Source of the DNA: Leptodontidium sp. MPI-SDFR-AT-0119
Taxonomy: Eukaryota; Ascomycota; Leotiomycetes; Helotiales; Leptodontidiaceae
DNA: 64,000 nucleotides
Direction: 5' to 3'
Assembly: GCA_020726505.1 (NCBI GenBank)
Contig: JAHLEZ010000010.1
Coordinates: 124,001 to 188,000 of the forward strand
Shown here: one piece after another, positions 1 to 10,412 of the stretch
Position numbering within the stretch: position 1 is the first letter of the stretch
Layout: each line of letters begins with the position of its first letter
Program-made: the position numbers and the translations under genes
The notes under the pieces: generated by a model
What the model was told of the DNA's origin: nothing
Databases searched by the model: none
The model's input: only the letters and a program-made list of their open reading frames with translations

Positions 1-2
1 TT

Positions 3-770
3 CGATGGCCCACAACCACGGATACCATCACAAATGTCTCTTTCAATCCAGTCGAAACATCAATTCTTGGGTCTGCCGCAACAGACAGATCTATAGTGCT
101 ATACGATTTGAGGACATCCATGCCTCTAGCCAGGACCATCTTGAAATTCCCTGGAAATGCGATATCTTGGAACCCCATGGAGGCTATGAATTTCGCTGTT
201 GCAAGTGAAGACCACAACATCTACATTTTCGATATGAGGAAGATGGACCGGGCACTCAACGTATTGAAGGATCACGTAGCGGCCGTGATGGATGTGGAAT
301 TCAGCCCTACAGGCGAAGAGCTCGTGTCCGCAAGTTACGACAGAACCGTCAGGTTATGGAGCAGGATGAAGGGACATTCAAGAGACATCTACCACACAAA
401 ACGCATGCAGCGAGTATTCTCATGCAAATGGACCCCAGACTCGAAATACATTCTCTCTGGCTCCGACGACGGCAACATCCGATTGTGGCGCGCCAATGCC
501 TCTGAAAGAAGTGGTATCAAGTCCGCGAAGCAGCGACAAGCATTGGAGTACAGCGAAGCCCTGACAGAGAGATATGCACATATGCCTGAGATCCGTCGCA
601 TCAAGCGACACAGACATATCCCCAAGGTTGTCAAGAAGGCCGGCGAGATCAAGACCGAGGAGCTGAAGGCTATCAAGAGGAGAGAGGAGAACGAGAGGAA
701 GCACACCAAGAAGCAGCATCGGAAGAGACGTAACGAGAGAGAAAAGATGATCTTGGCGACGGAGAAATAA
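3..770 (+). CDS. sof1: Sof1/DCAF13 WD40 ribosome-biogenesis protein (5' partial)
   Basis: This is the 3' part of a gene that enters from the left edge, open from base 3 to the TAA at 770. Two WD40 units are clear (around FSPTGEELVSASYDRTVRLW and KYILSGSDDGNIRLW). They are followed by the Sof1 C-terminal domain with ERYAHMPEIRRIKRHRHIPK and a strongly basic K/R/E tail ending in EKMILATEK. From family knowledge, Sof1 belongs to the U3 snoRNP/SSU processome in the nucleolus and is needed for 18S rRNA maturation. No intron is seen in this part. A methionine at position 96 is internal: coding similarity continues upstream of it in the same frame (for example NPVETSILGSAATDRSIVLY), so it is not the start. 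The identification is secure; the N-terminal WD repeats lie outside the window. Confidence 0.93.
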   Translation, partial: RWPTTTDTITNVSFNPVETSILGSAATDRSIVLYDLRTSMPLARTILKFPGNAISWNPMEAMNFAVASEDHNIYIFDMRKMDRALNVLKDHVAAVMDVEFSPTGEELVSASYDRTVRLWSRMKGHSRDIYHTKRMQRVFSCKWTPDSKYILSGSDDGNIRLWRANASERSGIKSAKQRQALEYSEALTERYAHMPEIRRIKRHRHIPKVVKKAGEIKTEELKAIKRREENERKHTKKQHRKRRNEREKMILATEK

Positions 771-1643
771 TCTTGGGCTTACTTGCTTTTCTGGTTGGGC
801 GTCATGGAAGGGTAAAAGCTTGGGCGTTGGAGGTATCTGGCATTTACTGGCGCTGGCGAATTGAAGGCTTATCTTGACACTCCTTTGCTGTTTGGGAATA
901 CCAGAAATGGCCAGGGATGTACATAAGAAGACAAAATATCATTACCCTGATTTCTGCCATGTATTCGAGGATTCTGTGTAGCAAGTCCCGAGGTCGTCTT
1001 CCAGAGCGAAGGGCTCCGGTAAATTCCCGAGAAATGTGGATTATAATGCCACTCACAAGAATGTCTATTTTTGACATGAATATGAGAAATACAAGGGAAG
1101 TTTCCACCAAGTGTACCGAAACTAGCTAGCTGGGGCAAAATTGCAAATGCTTTCTTTGTGGTTAGCATGTAAGGAAAACAGGCACTGCTAGCAAGCGAAG
1201 CGAATCTCCGGAATAACCAACCAAGTGAAAAGAAAGCAAAAGGTACTTAAAATAGGATCAGCTAATCCATAATAGCAGATAACAGCACATCTAATGACGA
1301 TATGTCATATGCGGCTTCTTCAGAGAGTTTGAAACCTTGCCAGTGCATTAACCGTGCCCAAGACACCTCTATTATGCATGATTGTCGTCGGATTTAGAAA
1401 CAAAACTAAGCCTGACGGCCTCCGCAAACGTGTTTGGAGTGTTTGCTATTTTAATTTCAATATTTGGGTGTATATAGTGGGCTGGGGTTGAGTGGGAAGA
1501 TGGTGAATTGCTCTTGTCAAATTCAACTTATTCGGTTCAGCTTGCTAGTGTTAAGATTTCAACGGTATTTCTATCAGTGGATCTCTCAACTACTTTGCTC
1601 CTCACAAGAGCAGGCTATTTAAAGTGATATACAACATGCTATC
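771..1643. other. Intergenic region between sof1 and the synthetase gene
   Basis: This is 3'-to-3' spacing between two convergent genes, with no supported gene. Short open frames here match no family and have no consistent splice signals. Confidence 0.6.
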
Positions 1644-4600
1644 TTACGATTTTCGCAACACCGAGTCGCAGGGAAAAGTCTGCTTCCTCCTTGGAGCAAT
1701 AGGAGCACCCTCCCACGCTTCCTTCGAAGGAACAGTCTCCCCCTTCACAACAAGCGACAAACAACCCAGCAGCCCACCATCTCCGATCCTACTTCCAGGG
1801 AGACAAACCGCATAAGCCTTCATACAAGCTCGATCTTCGATATCGACTCTCCCGACCTTCATGATTCGGTCCTCGAATAGGTGGGTTTGTGGACCAGCAT
1901 GTCGATTTAGTACAGCTTCGTTCCCGATACTGACCATGTCGTATTCCGTGATATCGTTGGAGAGGAGGGTTGTTCGATGACCAATATGGACGCCCATTAG
2001 GCGGAAAAACCACGCCATGAAAGGTGTTCCGGTCAACATGTCCGCACAGAACGGTGAGAGTGTTTCGTAGACTGAGGTTACGAATTCGGATTTCCAGACG
2101 TCGAGACTCCAGAGGGGCCATTCAGCGTTGTGGTAGCGGCCGATGAGGATCCATTTGAGAAGGATGGGAATGAATAGTGAGGGAAGTGCGAAGACTGAGC
2201 GAATGGTTAGTAAACTTAAATTAGAATGGTTGCATGGAAAACTTACAGCAAAGGTAGAATACGGGCAGAAGAAGCAACATCGGCCACAAACCAACATGCT
2301 CCCAACCAGTCTCGAAGACCTGCAGCCCAAATCCGAGGCCGAAGACAACAAGAGTGCGAGGAACAAAGATCCGCAGACCTTCGATGAATAGCCGCAAAGC
2401 TCTTAACTTGAAAGGCGGAGAGAATAGGACCTGCTCTGAATGATTGACTGCGCAACGCTGTCTGGCTGGCATGATGACAGCAGGGCTACCAAAGCAGCTC
2501 TGCCCTTCTTTGAGAGGAATCTCAGGAGCAATCGAGAGAACTCCGACCAAAGTATTCGACGCAATCTCGATCCCTTGCGGTACCATAGCGCCGTTACCAA
2601 GAAAAGACCGCTTGTGAAGCTGCGTCCTTTTCTGAGTCACAATATTGTTCCGAACTTCTGCATTTCCAATGATGACTCGATCCGCGACAAAAGATTGCTC
2701 ACCAATCTCAGTGAGCTCAAAGTTGATTCCACGAGCAGTCGAAACCTCAGCGCCATGTCCTATTTTAACACCGAGACATCGTAGGAAGGGTATGACGTAC
2801 AAAGTTGCGTAGACAGGCTGCAGGACAACGAGACTTATGTCCATCAAACGATCGACAATCCATTTGCGGTAGAAGTAGACGGACATCGTTCGGTAAGTGC
2901 ACTCTTTGACTTTACCGAGAACCACCCATTTGAGGACAATAAGCTCGGTAAACACTAAAAGCATGTAGATGATGGCAGCAGGTACGCAGACAATGGCTGT
3001 TTGGACATACCATCCGACGCCAGGGATTCTAACGAATTCGAATAGGATCATACTTGGAATCTGCGGTAAGAAGTAGATAATAGGGAGAATGAAAGTGGAA
3101 CTGAAAGCCATGGCCATGATCGTGGCGATGAAACGTGCTTGGCTTGGTCTTGATGTTCGCATGTTTCCAACGTCTTGGGAGAGGGCGCGGAATTGAGCAG
3201 GGGAACCGATCCAGCACTCTCCAGCAGGGACGTGAGAGAATTGAGGTAGCATGGTCATTGGTCCAAGCTCACCGCCATCCTCGATATGTGTGTTTCCCTC
3301 TGTTGTTATTGTCAGTGTTCTGTAGCTCAAATTGTTCAGAACTCAAAAGAGCCGATCAGGGGCATTAGTTGAGCCAATATCTCTGGGAGTCTCTGTGGAA
3401 CAATGATGGCAATATCTCAGAACAACGAAGCTTACCTAGGACAGTGTTACTCCCAACATGTACATCAGACCCGATGTTGACGGGCGCAAGAATTAACCGA
3501 CCACGTTCGACCCAGCTCGTTGCCAACACAATGTCCTTTCCGAAAACCACATCATCACCGATGCTCACCAGATCAAATGCCGGACCAGAATTATTAACAC
3601 CAATATGGCAATGTTTCCCCACCCGAGCTCCCATCAATCGCATAAGAGCTGGCAAAAGGGGCGTCTCGGCGATGGATACCATATCCACGAGATTGATGAA
3701 ATGTTCAGCAAGCCACCATTGGTAATAGTAGACGCCGTAGAGAGGATACTCCCCTTCCTTGGTTTTTCCTATGGCAATCCATTTCCCGATAATGCCAACG
3801 ACTGCCCTCAGGAGAGGGATGGCAACGAATACCGCGTAAGTGATGAGGATCGCGTAACCGAGGTTAAAATCTCGCAACATGAAATAGAAGACGAGGTAGG
3901 GTACCAGGATAGTGATAGACTCGATGGCAAAGAAGAAAAATAAGGCAGGAACCTGTGCAATACCGCAAAATACGTAGTTCCACTTTGAAACCTCCCAGTG
4001 ATCTCCCATTTGGGAATTGTCCCCGCGTCCTTTTGTGACATCAGGACTGTCACCAAGACTGGATACAATGGCCTCAGCAGTACGATGTTGATAGATTGCC
4101 TGCAGACCAATTGACTTCAATGGGGAGTCCTCGGGACTTTCCTTCCGAAGTTTTGACACCAGTTGAGCGGCGATTAGGCTGTGACCTCCCAAATCGTCGA
4201 AGAAATCGCTACCCCCTGCGATCTTGGTAGATTTGGGGAAAGTATAAGCCATGGCCCGAAGAACGATGCCCAAGTCAGAGTTATCCACAAGTGTGCTTCC
4301 AGTGCGAATAGATCCAGAAATGGAACTGTGCTCTGTCTCAGTAGCAGCAAATAGTTGTTCTGATGTATGATGAAGAGCTTTGGCGTTGATTTTACCGCTG
4401 GGAAGTCGAGGCATGTCTTCTGCGGTGATGAAAAAGAATTCCTCAGGTTGCATGTACGTAGGGATGTGACGAAGACTGTCGCGCAGTTCTCTAGACTCGA
4501 TTTCGTCGCTGCCTTGGCAGACAATGTATGCTTCGAGACGGTCTGTGCAGGTAGACAGAATGACGGCCGCTGTCTGCACTTTAGGATGAGTTGCAATCGC

Positions 4601-6116
4601 GTGCTCAATTTCCCCAAGCTCAATACGAAATCCGCGATGCTTGACTTGTGTGTCGATCCGTCCTAGGAAAACAATATTGAGGTTCTTGTCTAAGCGAACC
4701 AGATCACCCGTTCTGTACAGTCTCTCGCCACTATTAGTTAGGATTGGGTGAGGTACAAATTTCTCATTCGTAAGCTCAGGGCGTTGCACATAGCCTTTTC
4801 CAAGACATGGACCGCCAATAGCAAGCTCTCCCTCGGCCCCTTCTTTCAAGGGGATCAGAGTCGGAGCCCCTGCCTTGTCCAGATCGTCCCGGATGGTCAG
4901 CAACAGAGCATGGTAAAGTGGCAACGGCTTTCCAATTGTCACAGGCTCATCGGGGAAGAGCTCTTGAAAAGTAGCAGTGACTGTTGTTTCTGAAGGGCCG
5001 TAAGTGTTGAGGATTCGCAATCCAGGCGACCACAGGCGGGTAACGAGGGCGGACGGGCAGGCCTCCCCACCCAAATTCAGTAGTCGGACAGATGGAGGTA
5101 GTGGACATTCGCTATCAAGCGAAGTCATAATGTTGATAAGCGTTGGTACGGCATTCACAAGTGTGATTTGTCTTTGTGCCCAGATCCCCGATGCACCCCC
5201 AAGACTCGGAACACTGAGCTATGTAAGCGAGGGAATCAAAACAACATATATCCGCTTACTCTTGGCACTCAAACCGATTTCCGATTGCGAGATGAGCACC
5301 GCCAGCTATACTCACCCAGCTGAAAAAGGAGACATTAGTATCATACTTTAAGTTGAATAGCTTGAGGTATGCTTACACTTCTTCGATGAACATGTCAAAA
5401 GCGGCACTGAACCCCTGCCAGACAACATCTGCTGAGCTCGTCTCGAGACAAGATCTTTCGCTCAAGCAGAAATTGAGAGCCGCACTGTGTGGTATCTCAA
5501 TTCCTTTCGGTGTTCCTGTCGAGCCGCTCGTATAGATCATGTATGCTGTATCTTGGGGACGTGGTCCTGCAAGCTCTTCTGTTGAAGTAGGCACCTGGTG
5601 AGATATTTCATGAATAGTCACAACCCGACATGCCGGGAATCCGTCGGTTGCGGTGACAGCTGCGTCGTAGTGGGCGGCATCGCAGAGAAGAATAGAAGCA
5701 TTGCTGTCTTCGAGACATGTTGCCACGCGGGTGGCTGGCGCATCTGCATCAAATGGCAACCAGGTGGCACCAGAGAGTGTAGTTGCTAAGATAGCGAGGT
5801 GTAAATCGATTGACCTTTCCAGCCATACACCGACGACAGGTGCCCTGTCATCGCAACTCCGATAAAGGTTGTATAGATTTCTGGCAAGTTGATAGGACTT
5901 TTCGTAGGCTTCGATGTAGGACAATGTAGCCAAGCTATTGTCTGCTGAGCTTCGAAACGAAAACAATGTTGCGTTTTGGCGTTGTTGGGCTTGCCATCTG
6001 AATAAATCGGGTAAAGTAGTAACGTTCGGAATGAGGAGACTTTTTTGGGGTGTATGCTCCGAGTGTAAGATGTAAAGAGGTTCTTCTGCAGGCTGAGAAT
6101 CGTCAAAGCCAACCAT
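1644..6116 (-). CDS. Poly-amino-acid synthetase-like NRPS (A-T-membrane C1-C2-C3), Pls-type
   Basis: There are five exons on the minus strand: 6116-5377, 5319-5260, 5213-3436, 3299-2247 and 2194-1644. All joins keep frame with GT..AG introns and give 1393 aa. An adenylation domain covers residues ~30-540, with YTSGSTGTPKG (~196), FDMFIEEVW, NTYGPSETT (~336), YRTGDLVR (~434) and the A10 lysine in LPSGKINAKAL. A carrier domain follows with FFDDLGGHS (serine ~612). The C-terminal ~700 residues hold hydrophobic segments (first ~690-755) and three tandem left-handed-helix-like modules, each opening with R(L/C)(M/L)G(A/V)xIGxx or similar. This order and length match bacterial epsilon-poly-lysine synthetase Pls (A-T-6TM-C1-C2-C3; TIGR02353-type terminal domain) and the fungal VibA type. 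There is no condensation or thioesterase domain. The hand-aligned specificity residues read D-M-E-N-N-G-T-V-T-K. Inference: it activates a basic amino acid (Lys or Orn) and polymerises it at the membrane. The short second exon (60 nt) restores the VW..GGAHL..CQD core. Confidence 0.85.
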
Positions 6117-7645
6117 CTCGGAGTTTCTCGTGACTGGGTTGTTTGCGGAAGAGAAGCACGTAGCAATGCAAGAAGAAGTAGAGGTAGGTTTCGAAAGAAG
6201 TGATCGACGAATGTCAGAATCAAGGGTCCATCGCCCAGCTTATAAGTACTTCACAAGGAGAGCTGGAGACAGGTCTCGGACGATTCTCGAAGCTGTCCAC
6301 TACTGACCACGGCGCAATAGGTGTTGATCAAGGGTCAGTATTACGCTGGAGCTTCAAAGGATGCCAATACGTAACAGGGACATGCTGGCGTTGGCTCGCG
6401 GCGAGACGAGCTCTCTCGAGGTCCTTTAAGCACAGCCCATCTGAGCAACTAACTCCTGGTATACTGTTTCAGGGGCAGCACTCACCAAAATTCCCACTGG
6501 GATCAAGCTGAAAGGAGGCTACGGACATGAAAGTACCGCGCAAGATCGACGAGCCACTTCCTAGCAAAAAAAGTCCCCAAAGACTCGAGCCATGAGAAAC
6601 AGAGGTCAAACCCCAGTTTCGGTTGCAAAACAACAATGCCAATCTTTGTGACATGCGTCTAAAAACCCGAAAGATTGATGATTGCAATCAAAGAAACAAG
6701 GGTAAATAGGATCTAAAAAAATACTATGAAAGACTTCATTTTCTTCTCCGCTGATCTAGACCAAGTTTCACGGTCGAAGTCACCTCTCCCCAAAGTGCTG
6801 ACCAGTGCCGTAGACCCGTACGAGGTACCATCCTCATTATGCAATTTTCTTTCAGCAAACTCGATGTAAGAGGCGCAAGTTTGGACTAGTGTGAGGGGAG
6901 ACAAGCTTTCTAGTGAAAAGCTTGTCTTTGTAGTACTGGCACTTGGCCGTTTAGTCTCGAATGGTCTCCCAGCAGCAATCCGGGGATGTTGATCTTTTGG
7001 AGCCTAGGGGCAGCACGCGTTCATTCGCCATATATCTTTTAGGTGAACCGCGGCACTTACGAACTGCCTGATGGAAAAGTAGAACTAATTTCTAGTATGG
7101 TTTGGTTAGTGTATGGTACTACCGTCCTCGAACTCTGGTAAGCCTGGACTTACGCGGCCTCACGTAAGTCTACTAAATGCCATGTATCCGGCTTCGTATC
7201 GCCTTTTCTAGGCACCGTAGTTCTTGAGGTAATTTTGTAAACGACACGAGAGTGAAATTTTGCGACTAGAGTAACTAATTAGGAGGACCAACTCCAGAAA
7301 GAGAAAATGGCTGTGAAGATGCCTCGTTGTCAAATTAAAAATGAGGGATTTAATACGAAGAACCATGGTTGTTTGATTTAGACTAGACTAAGTTCTTACG
7401 CCCTAAGTAGTTTGTGGCTTGGACCGGGCCCGGGCAAAAATAGAAGAGTGGAAATAATTTAAAATGCTCACATATGGTGATGATATCAAGGAGAACGATC
7501 TATAGTAAGGTCGAGGCACTGGCGACGATGAATTTCTGCTATTGAACTCGAGACCGAAAGAAGCTTTACATGTGATTTAAATATTGCTTCGCTAAAAACG
7601 AATGGAATGTCACTCCAAGTTTCTCTAAATCCTTCAAGCGCTGTC
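6117..7645. other. Upstream region of the synthetase gene
   Basis: About 1.5 kb carries no supported gene and probably holds the promoter of the minus-strand synthetase. It includes one strong hairpin (6899-6927, listed separately). Small open frames are isolated and unrecognised. Confidence 0.6.
6899..6927. repeat. Perfect 11-bp inverted repeat (hairpin)
   Basis: AGACAAGCTTT at 6899-6909 and AAAGCTTGTCT at 6917-6927 are perfect inverted copies separated by 7 nt. The site lies about 780 bp upstream of the synthetase ATG. It could be a regulatory dyad or a chance hairpin; no function can be assigned. Confidence 0.6.
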
Positions 7646-7647
7646 TA

Positions 7648-7787
7648 TCCCCTTAGCTGCCAGGAGCGCCCTCGCACGTGCGCTGAGCAACTGCTGTGGA
7701 AGCAGCTAATTCTAGGCCTTCTCGCTAAAGCAGCCTATCATAACAGGGCTCCCAGGAGGGCGGCGCTCCTGGTGGAAGCTAAAGGGA
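7648..7787. mobile_element. MITE-like element (140 bp) with TA target duplication
   Basis: The ends are imperfect inverted repeats. The left end reads TCCCCTTAGCTG..CCAGGAGCGCC..CTC. The right end, reverse-complemented, reads TCCCTTTAGCTTCCACCAGGAGCGCCGCCCTC. The dinucleotide TA flanks both sides (7646-7647 and 7788-7789). No coding capacity is evident. Size, terminal inverted repeats and TA duplication fit a non-autonomous Tc1/mariner-type MITE. Its terminal sequence differs from that of the neighbouring full-length element, so it is not a simple deletion derivative of it. Confidence 0.65.
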
Positions 7788-7819
7788 TACTTAGCCATTT
7801 TATATTTGTTCACTTTGTA

Positions 7820-7869
7820 CGGAGAGCGCGGTCAAAAGTCTGGGTGATACAGTGGGCTCCCCTGTAGTG
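7820..7869 (+). repeat. Left terminal inverted repeat of the Tc1/mariner element
   Basis: It begins CGGAGAGCGCGGTCAAAAGT immediately after a TA. The first 39 bases are identical to the right end (inverted); one mismatch at position 40 is followed by ten more matches. Confidence 0.95.
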
Positions 7870-7975
7870 GCCCCTGAAGAGGGCAGGGCCCCCTGAAGGG
7901 CAATTTCCGCTCAATCGGGAAAGCACGTGTGAGGCTCTTTTAGAATCAATTACACCTATTTTCTACTGTAGATAT

Positions 7976-9697
7976 TCAATCGTATACTCTGACTTTCTCT
8001 TGCCCTTTTCTCCTGCCTTCAGTGTACTCGTTCCCACCCTCTAATTTGATGATCTTCTCTATATGAATAGGAATCCTTTCAATCCAAGCCTGTATCTTCT
8101 CTTGAGGCATATCTTCCCAGCACTTAATCCAAGCCTCTTTCAGTTCCTTCTCACTCGTTATTGCCCCTTTCTTCGTCGTCTCTCTCTTCATCCAAAACCA
8201 GCAAGGTTCAATAGCATTAAGATCAGGAGAGTTGCCAGGCCATAGTAATCTCTGTATGCCGTAGGCCGAAAAGATCAGTTCTTGGTGTTTGGAAGCATGC
8301 GCCGGAGCATTATCTTCTTGAACTTGTGTACCAGGACGAGTGATCTTACAACGTTGGGCGAATGGCAACAGCTTGTCTTTCAAGATCTTCATCTGGTACC
8401 TGTACCAATTAATGCCCCCTCGGCCTTTCTTCACTTCAATCAACCCCCATTTGGGCGTGTGCTTGAACTCCGGTATTGGCTTAGTCCTGGTGACTCGGTG
8501 CTTTGACAAATAATGAGCTTCCCAGGCTCTTTTGTCTGACTCGTATCTCTTCTGATTCCTCTCGTCGATATCTGCCTTACAAGATGCTTTCTCCTCCTTT
8601 GTCTCTTTCTCCCAAATGTGATATGGCCCTTTTTCGTCATAGGAAAAGGCGCTCCACCACATAAATTCGCTGAAGCCTTTCCAACGCCGAGTGATTACAT
8701 GAATATAGTGAGTCTCTTCTTTCGTCCTCCATACTCGTCTCTTGCCGCGTACACTCCCTTTTTGGACTGAAGTCTCATCTGTAAAGATCACGTTCATCCA
8801 GTCCTCCAAAGTCCACTTCTCGTACTTCAAACACCAGTCCAAACGTGCCTTCTTTTGCTTAGAATTCAAGCCTGGCTTCATAGTCCGTTTATACACTCCA
8901 TAACCGTGTTTCTTCAGAATCCGGTACACAGTTGCTGCCGAAACACGCTCTTTCTCAGTAACTCCTTCAGTATCATACACCTCTTGAGCAATTCTGGCAC
9001 ATGACCAACCGCGTGTAGTAGAGTTACGCGTGACGATAGCTTTAACTAGGTCTCTGATTTTGTCGGAAGTTGTAGGACGGCCACTGCGTAGAGCATCAGA
9101 TACGTGCTCCACTTGAGGGGCCATGTTGCTGTGTTCTTTCCATCCCCGCGATCTTGCTTTCCTTCTCAATTTGTCTAGCCCCGAAGTCGTATAACCAGTG
9201 GTTTTTTGAATAGTAGTGATCGTAACTCCACAGTCCCATAGAGTAAGAGCCGCGATTCTGTCCCCCGTCGAATGGCCACGACCTTTCTTACTTTTCTCTA
9301 GCTTTGAATGGTCCTCAATCATTAAGGCCTCAAAGGCCGCAATCGTTAAAACACTAGACGTGGCAGTAATTTGCGGGCGAATCGGTGCGGGCTGATAGAG
9401 GGGTAATGAAGCCGATGATGTAGAAGTAGTAGGGAAAGAAGAGCTATTAGCACTGCCCACATAGTCAGGATCTGTTTCTCCGTCCGCGTCTGAGGCATAA
9501 AAGCCTGGATCTTCTGTATCCGGTCCAAAAGGGTCCTCTTCGTCACTATTTGATATGTAATCCTCTTCACTACTTACATCGGAATCCTCAATATCAAATT
9601 GATAACGATCAAATAAATCAGAATCATACAAGAGCTCATCTAAGCCAACTTCGCTAAGGTCATCATCTAGACCGTCAAAAAGACCGTACTCCGCCAT
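7976..9697 (-). CDS. Tc1/mariner (DD34E) transposase
   Basis: This intact single-exon gene encodes 573 aa from the ATG at 9697. The frame stays open upstream to 9865, but that extension lies in the terminal region and does not look conserved. The N-terminal part is acidic and serine-rich. It is followed by helix-turn-helix-like segments (GDRIAALTLWDCGVTITTIQ and the SCARIAQEV..SAATVYRILKKHGYG region). The catalytic triad is visible: first Asp in FTDETSV, second in QEDNAPAH, and Glu in SPDLNAIE. There are 34 residues between the second Asp and the Glu (DD34E, typical of Tc1). It would cut and paste DNA at TA sites. An unusual insertion rich in K/E lies between the first and second Asp. The gene shows no premature stops, so it could be active. 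Confidence 0.93.
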   Translation of the reverse strand: MAEYGLFDGLDDDLSEVGLDELLYDSDLFDRYQFDIEDSDVSSEEDYISNSDEEDPFGPDTEDPGFYASDADGETDPDYVGSANSSSFPTTSTSSASLPLYQPAPIRPQITATSSVLTIAAFEALMIEDHSKLEKSKKGRGHSTGDRIAALTLWDCGVTITTIQKTTGYTTSGLDKLRRKARSRGWKEHSNMAPQVEHVSDALRSGRPTTSDKIRDLVKAIVTRNSTTRGWSCARIAQEVYDTEGVTEKERVSAATVYRILKKHGYGVYKRTMKPGLNSKQKKARLDWCLKYEKWTLEDWMNVIFTDETSVQKGSVRGKRRVWRTKEETHYIHVITRRWKGFSEFMWWSAFSYDEKGPYHIWEKETKEEKASCKADIDERNQKRYESDKRAWEAHYLSKHRVTRTKPIPEFKHTPKWGLIEVKKGRGGINWYRYQMKILKDKLLPFAQRCKITRPGTQVQEDNAPAHASKHQELIFSAYGIQRLLWPGNSPDLNAIEPCWFWMKRETTKKGAITSEKELKEAWIKCWEDMPQEKIQAWIERIPIHIEKIIKLEGGNEYTEGRRKGQEKVRVYD

Positions 9698-9956
9698 ATT
9701 AACTTCAAAAATTAAGGTAATATCAACACAAAAGAGGGGGATGCCAAAAACCCTAAAAGAACCCCTCTTTTTACCCCGCTGTGCGGCCCTATAGTTCCCC
9801 ATTCTTCCAGAGCCTCTTGGCCTATCGCACCGATGCACTCCACTGTAATTCAGCGTATTAAACACACCAAAAGCCTCTGACAGCGCATCGCTCGCGTAGC
9901 TCTTGGCATATACGGGCTACAGGGGCTGTAAGCGAGCCACAGGGGGCTGAGTGAGA

Positions 9957-10006
9957 CACTACAGGGTAGCCCACTGTATCACCCAGACTTTTGACCGCGC
10001 TCTCCG
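9957..10006 (-). repeat. Right terminal inverted repeat of the Tc1/mariner element
   Basis: This is the reverse complement of the left end over 50 bp with one mismatch, followed by TA at 10007-10008. Short CCCTGTAG/CTACAGGG-type motifs recur just inside both ends and could be subterminal transposase-binding sites. Confidence 0.95.
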
Positions 10007-10008
10007 TA

Positions 10009-10412
10009 GATAATGATTCGTCGCTCAATATCCGAATTGCTATCCCACAGATTCAGCATCACGCAGACCAAGTTCAGCAAGTCGGTCTCGTACACAAATA
10101 CTACAGTATTGTTCAAATCCCAAAATTCCAAAATGGTCAGGGCGAGCCTCGACCGGCTATGACCTTTTTATCTTACGGTAACGGGGTTCCATCAAAGTCC
10201 TTTCACATCCGCAAGACAAAGTCTGGGAGTCTACATAGAGTTGACGTTGTTCATTCTTATCATTATCCTGACAAAAGAAAAAGCACTCCAACTCCTTCCT
10301 CGCTATACTACTCCAACCACAGCAAACACCCGCGTAATATCTACAATTTGGCACTTCAACAATATTGTAATCCCATATCCCGGACCATATACTTTCAACC
10401 AACATCTCATCC
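10009..10412. other. Short intergenic spacer downstream of the AT-hook gene
   Basis: No gene is supported here. The stretch probably contains the 3' UTR of the minus-strand AT-hook gene. Confidence 0.55.

Larger units (their letters stand above)
7820..10006 (-). mobile_element. Complete Tc1/mariner-superfamily DNA transposon (2187 bp)
   Basis: The element is bounded by 50-bp terminal inverted repeats (7820-7869 and 9957-10006) that differ at one position within those 50. It is flanked by TA duplications at 7818-7819 and 10007-10008. It carries one uninterrupted transposase gene on the minus strand. Near-identical ends plus an open gene indicate a recent insertion, with no visible RIP-type damage. 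It sits in the intergenic space between the synthetase and the AT-hook gene and interrupts no recognised gene. Confidence 0.95.

Noticed and set aside
7607..7867. 86-codon open frame
   Set aside because: It spans the MITE-like element and the end of the mariner element, so it is not a gene.
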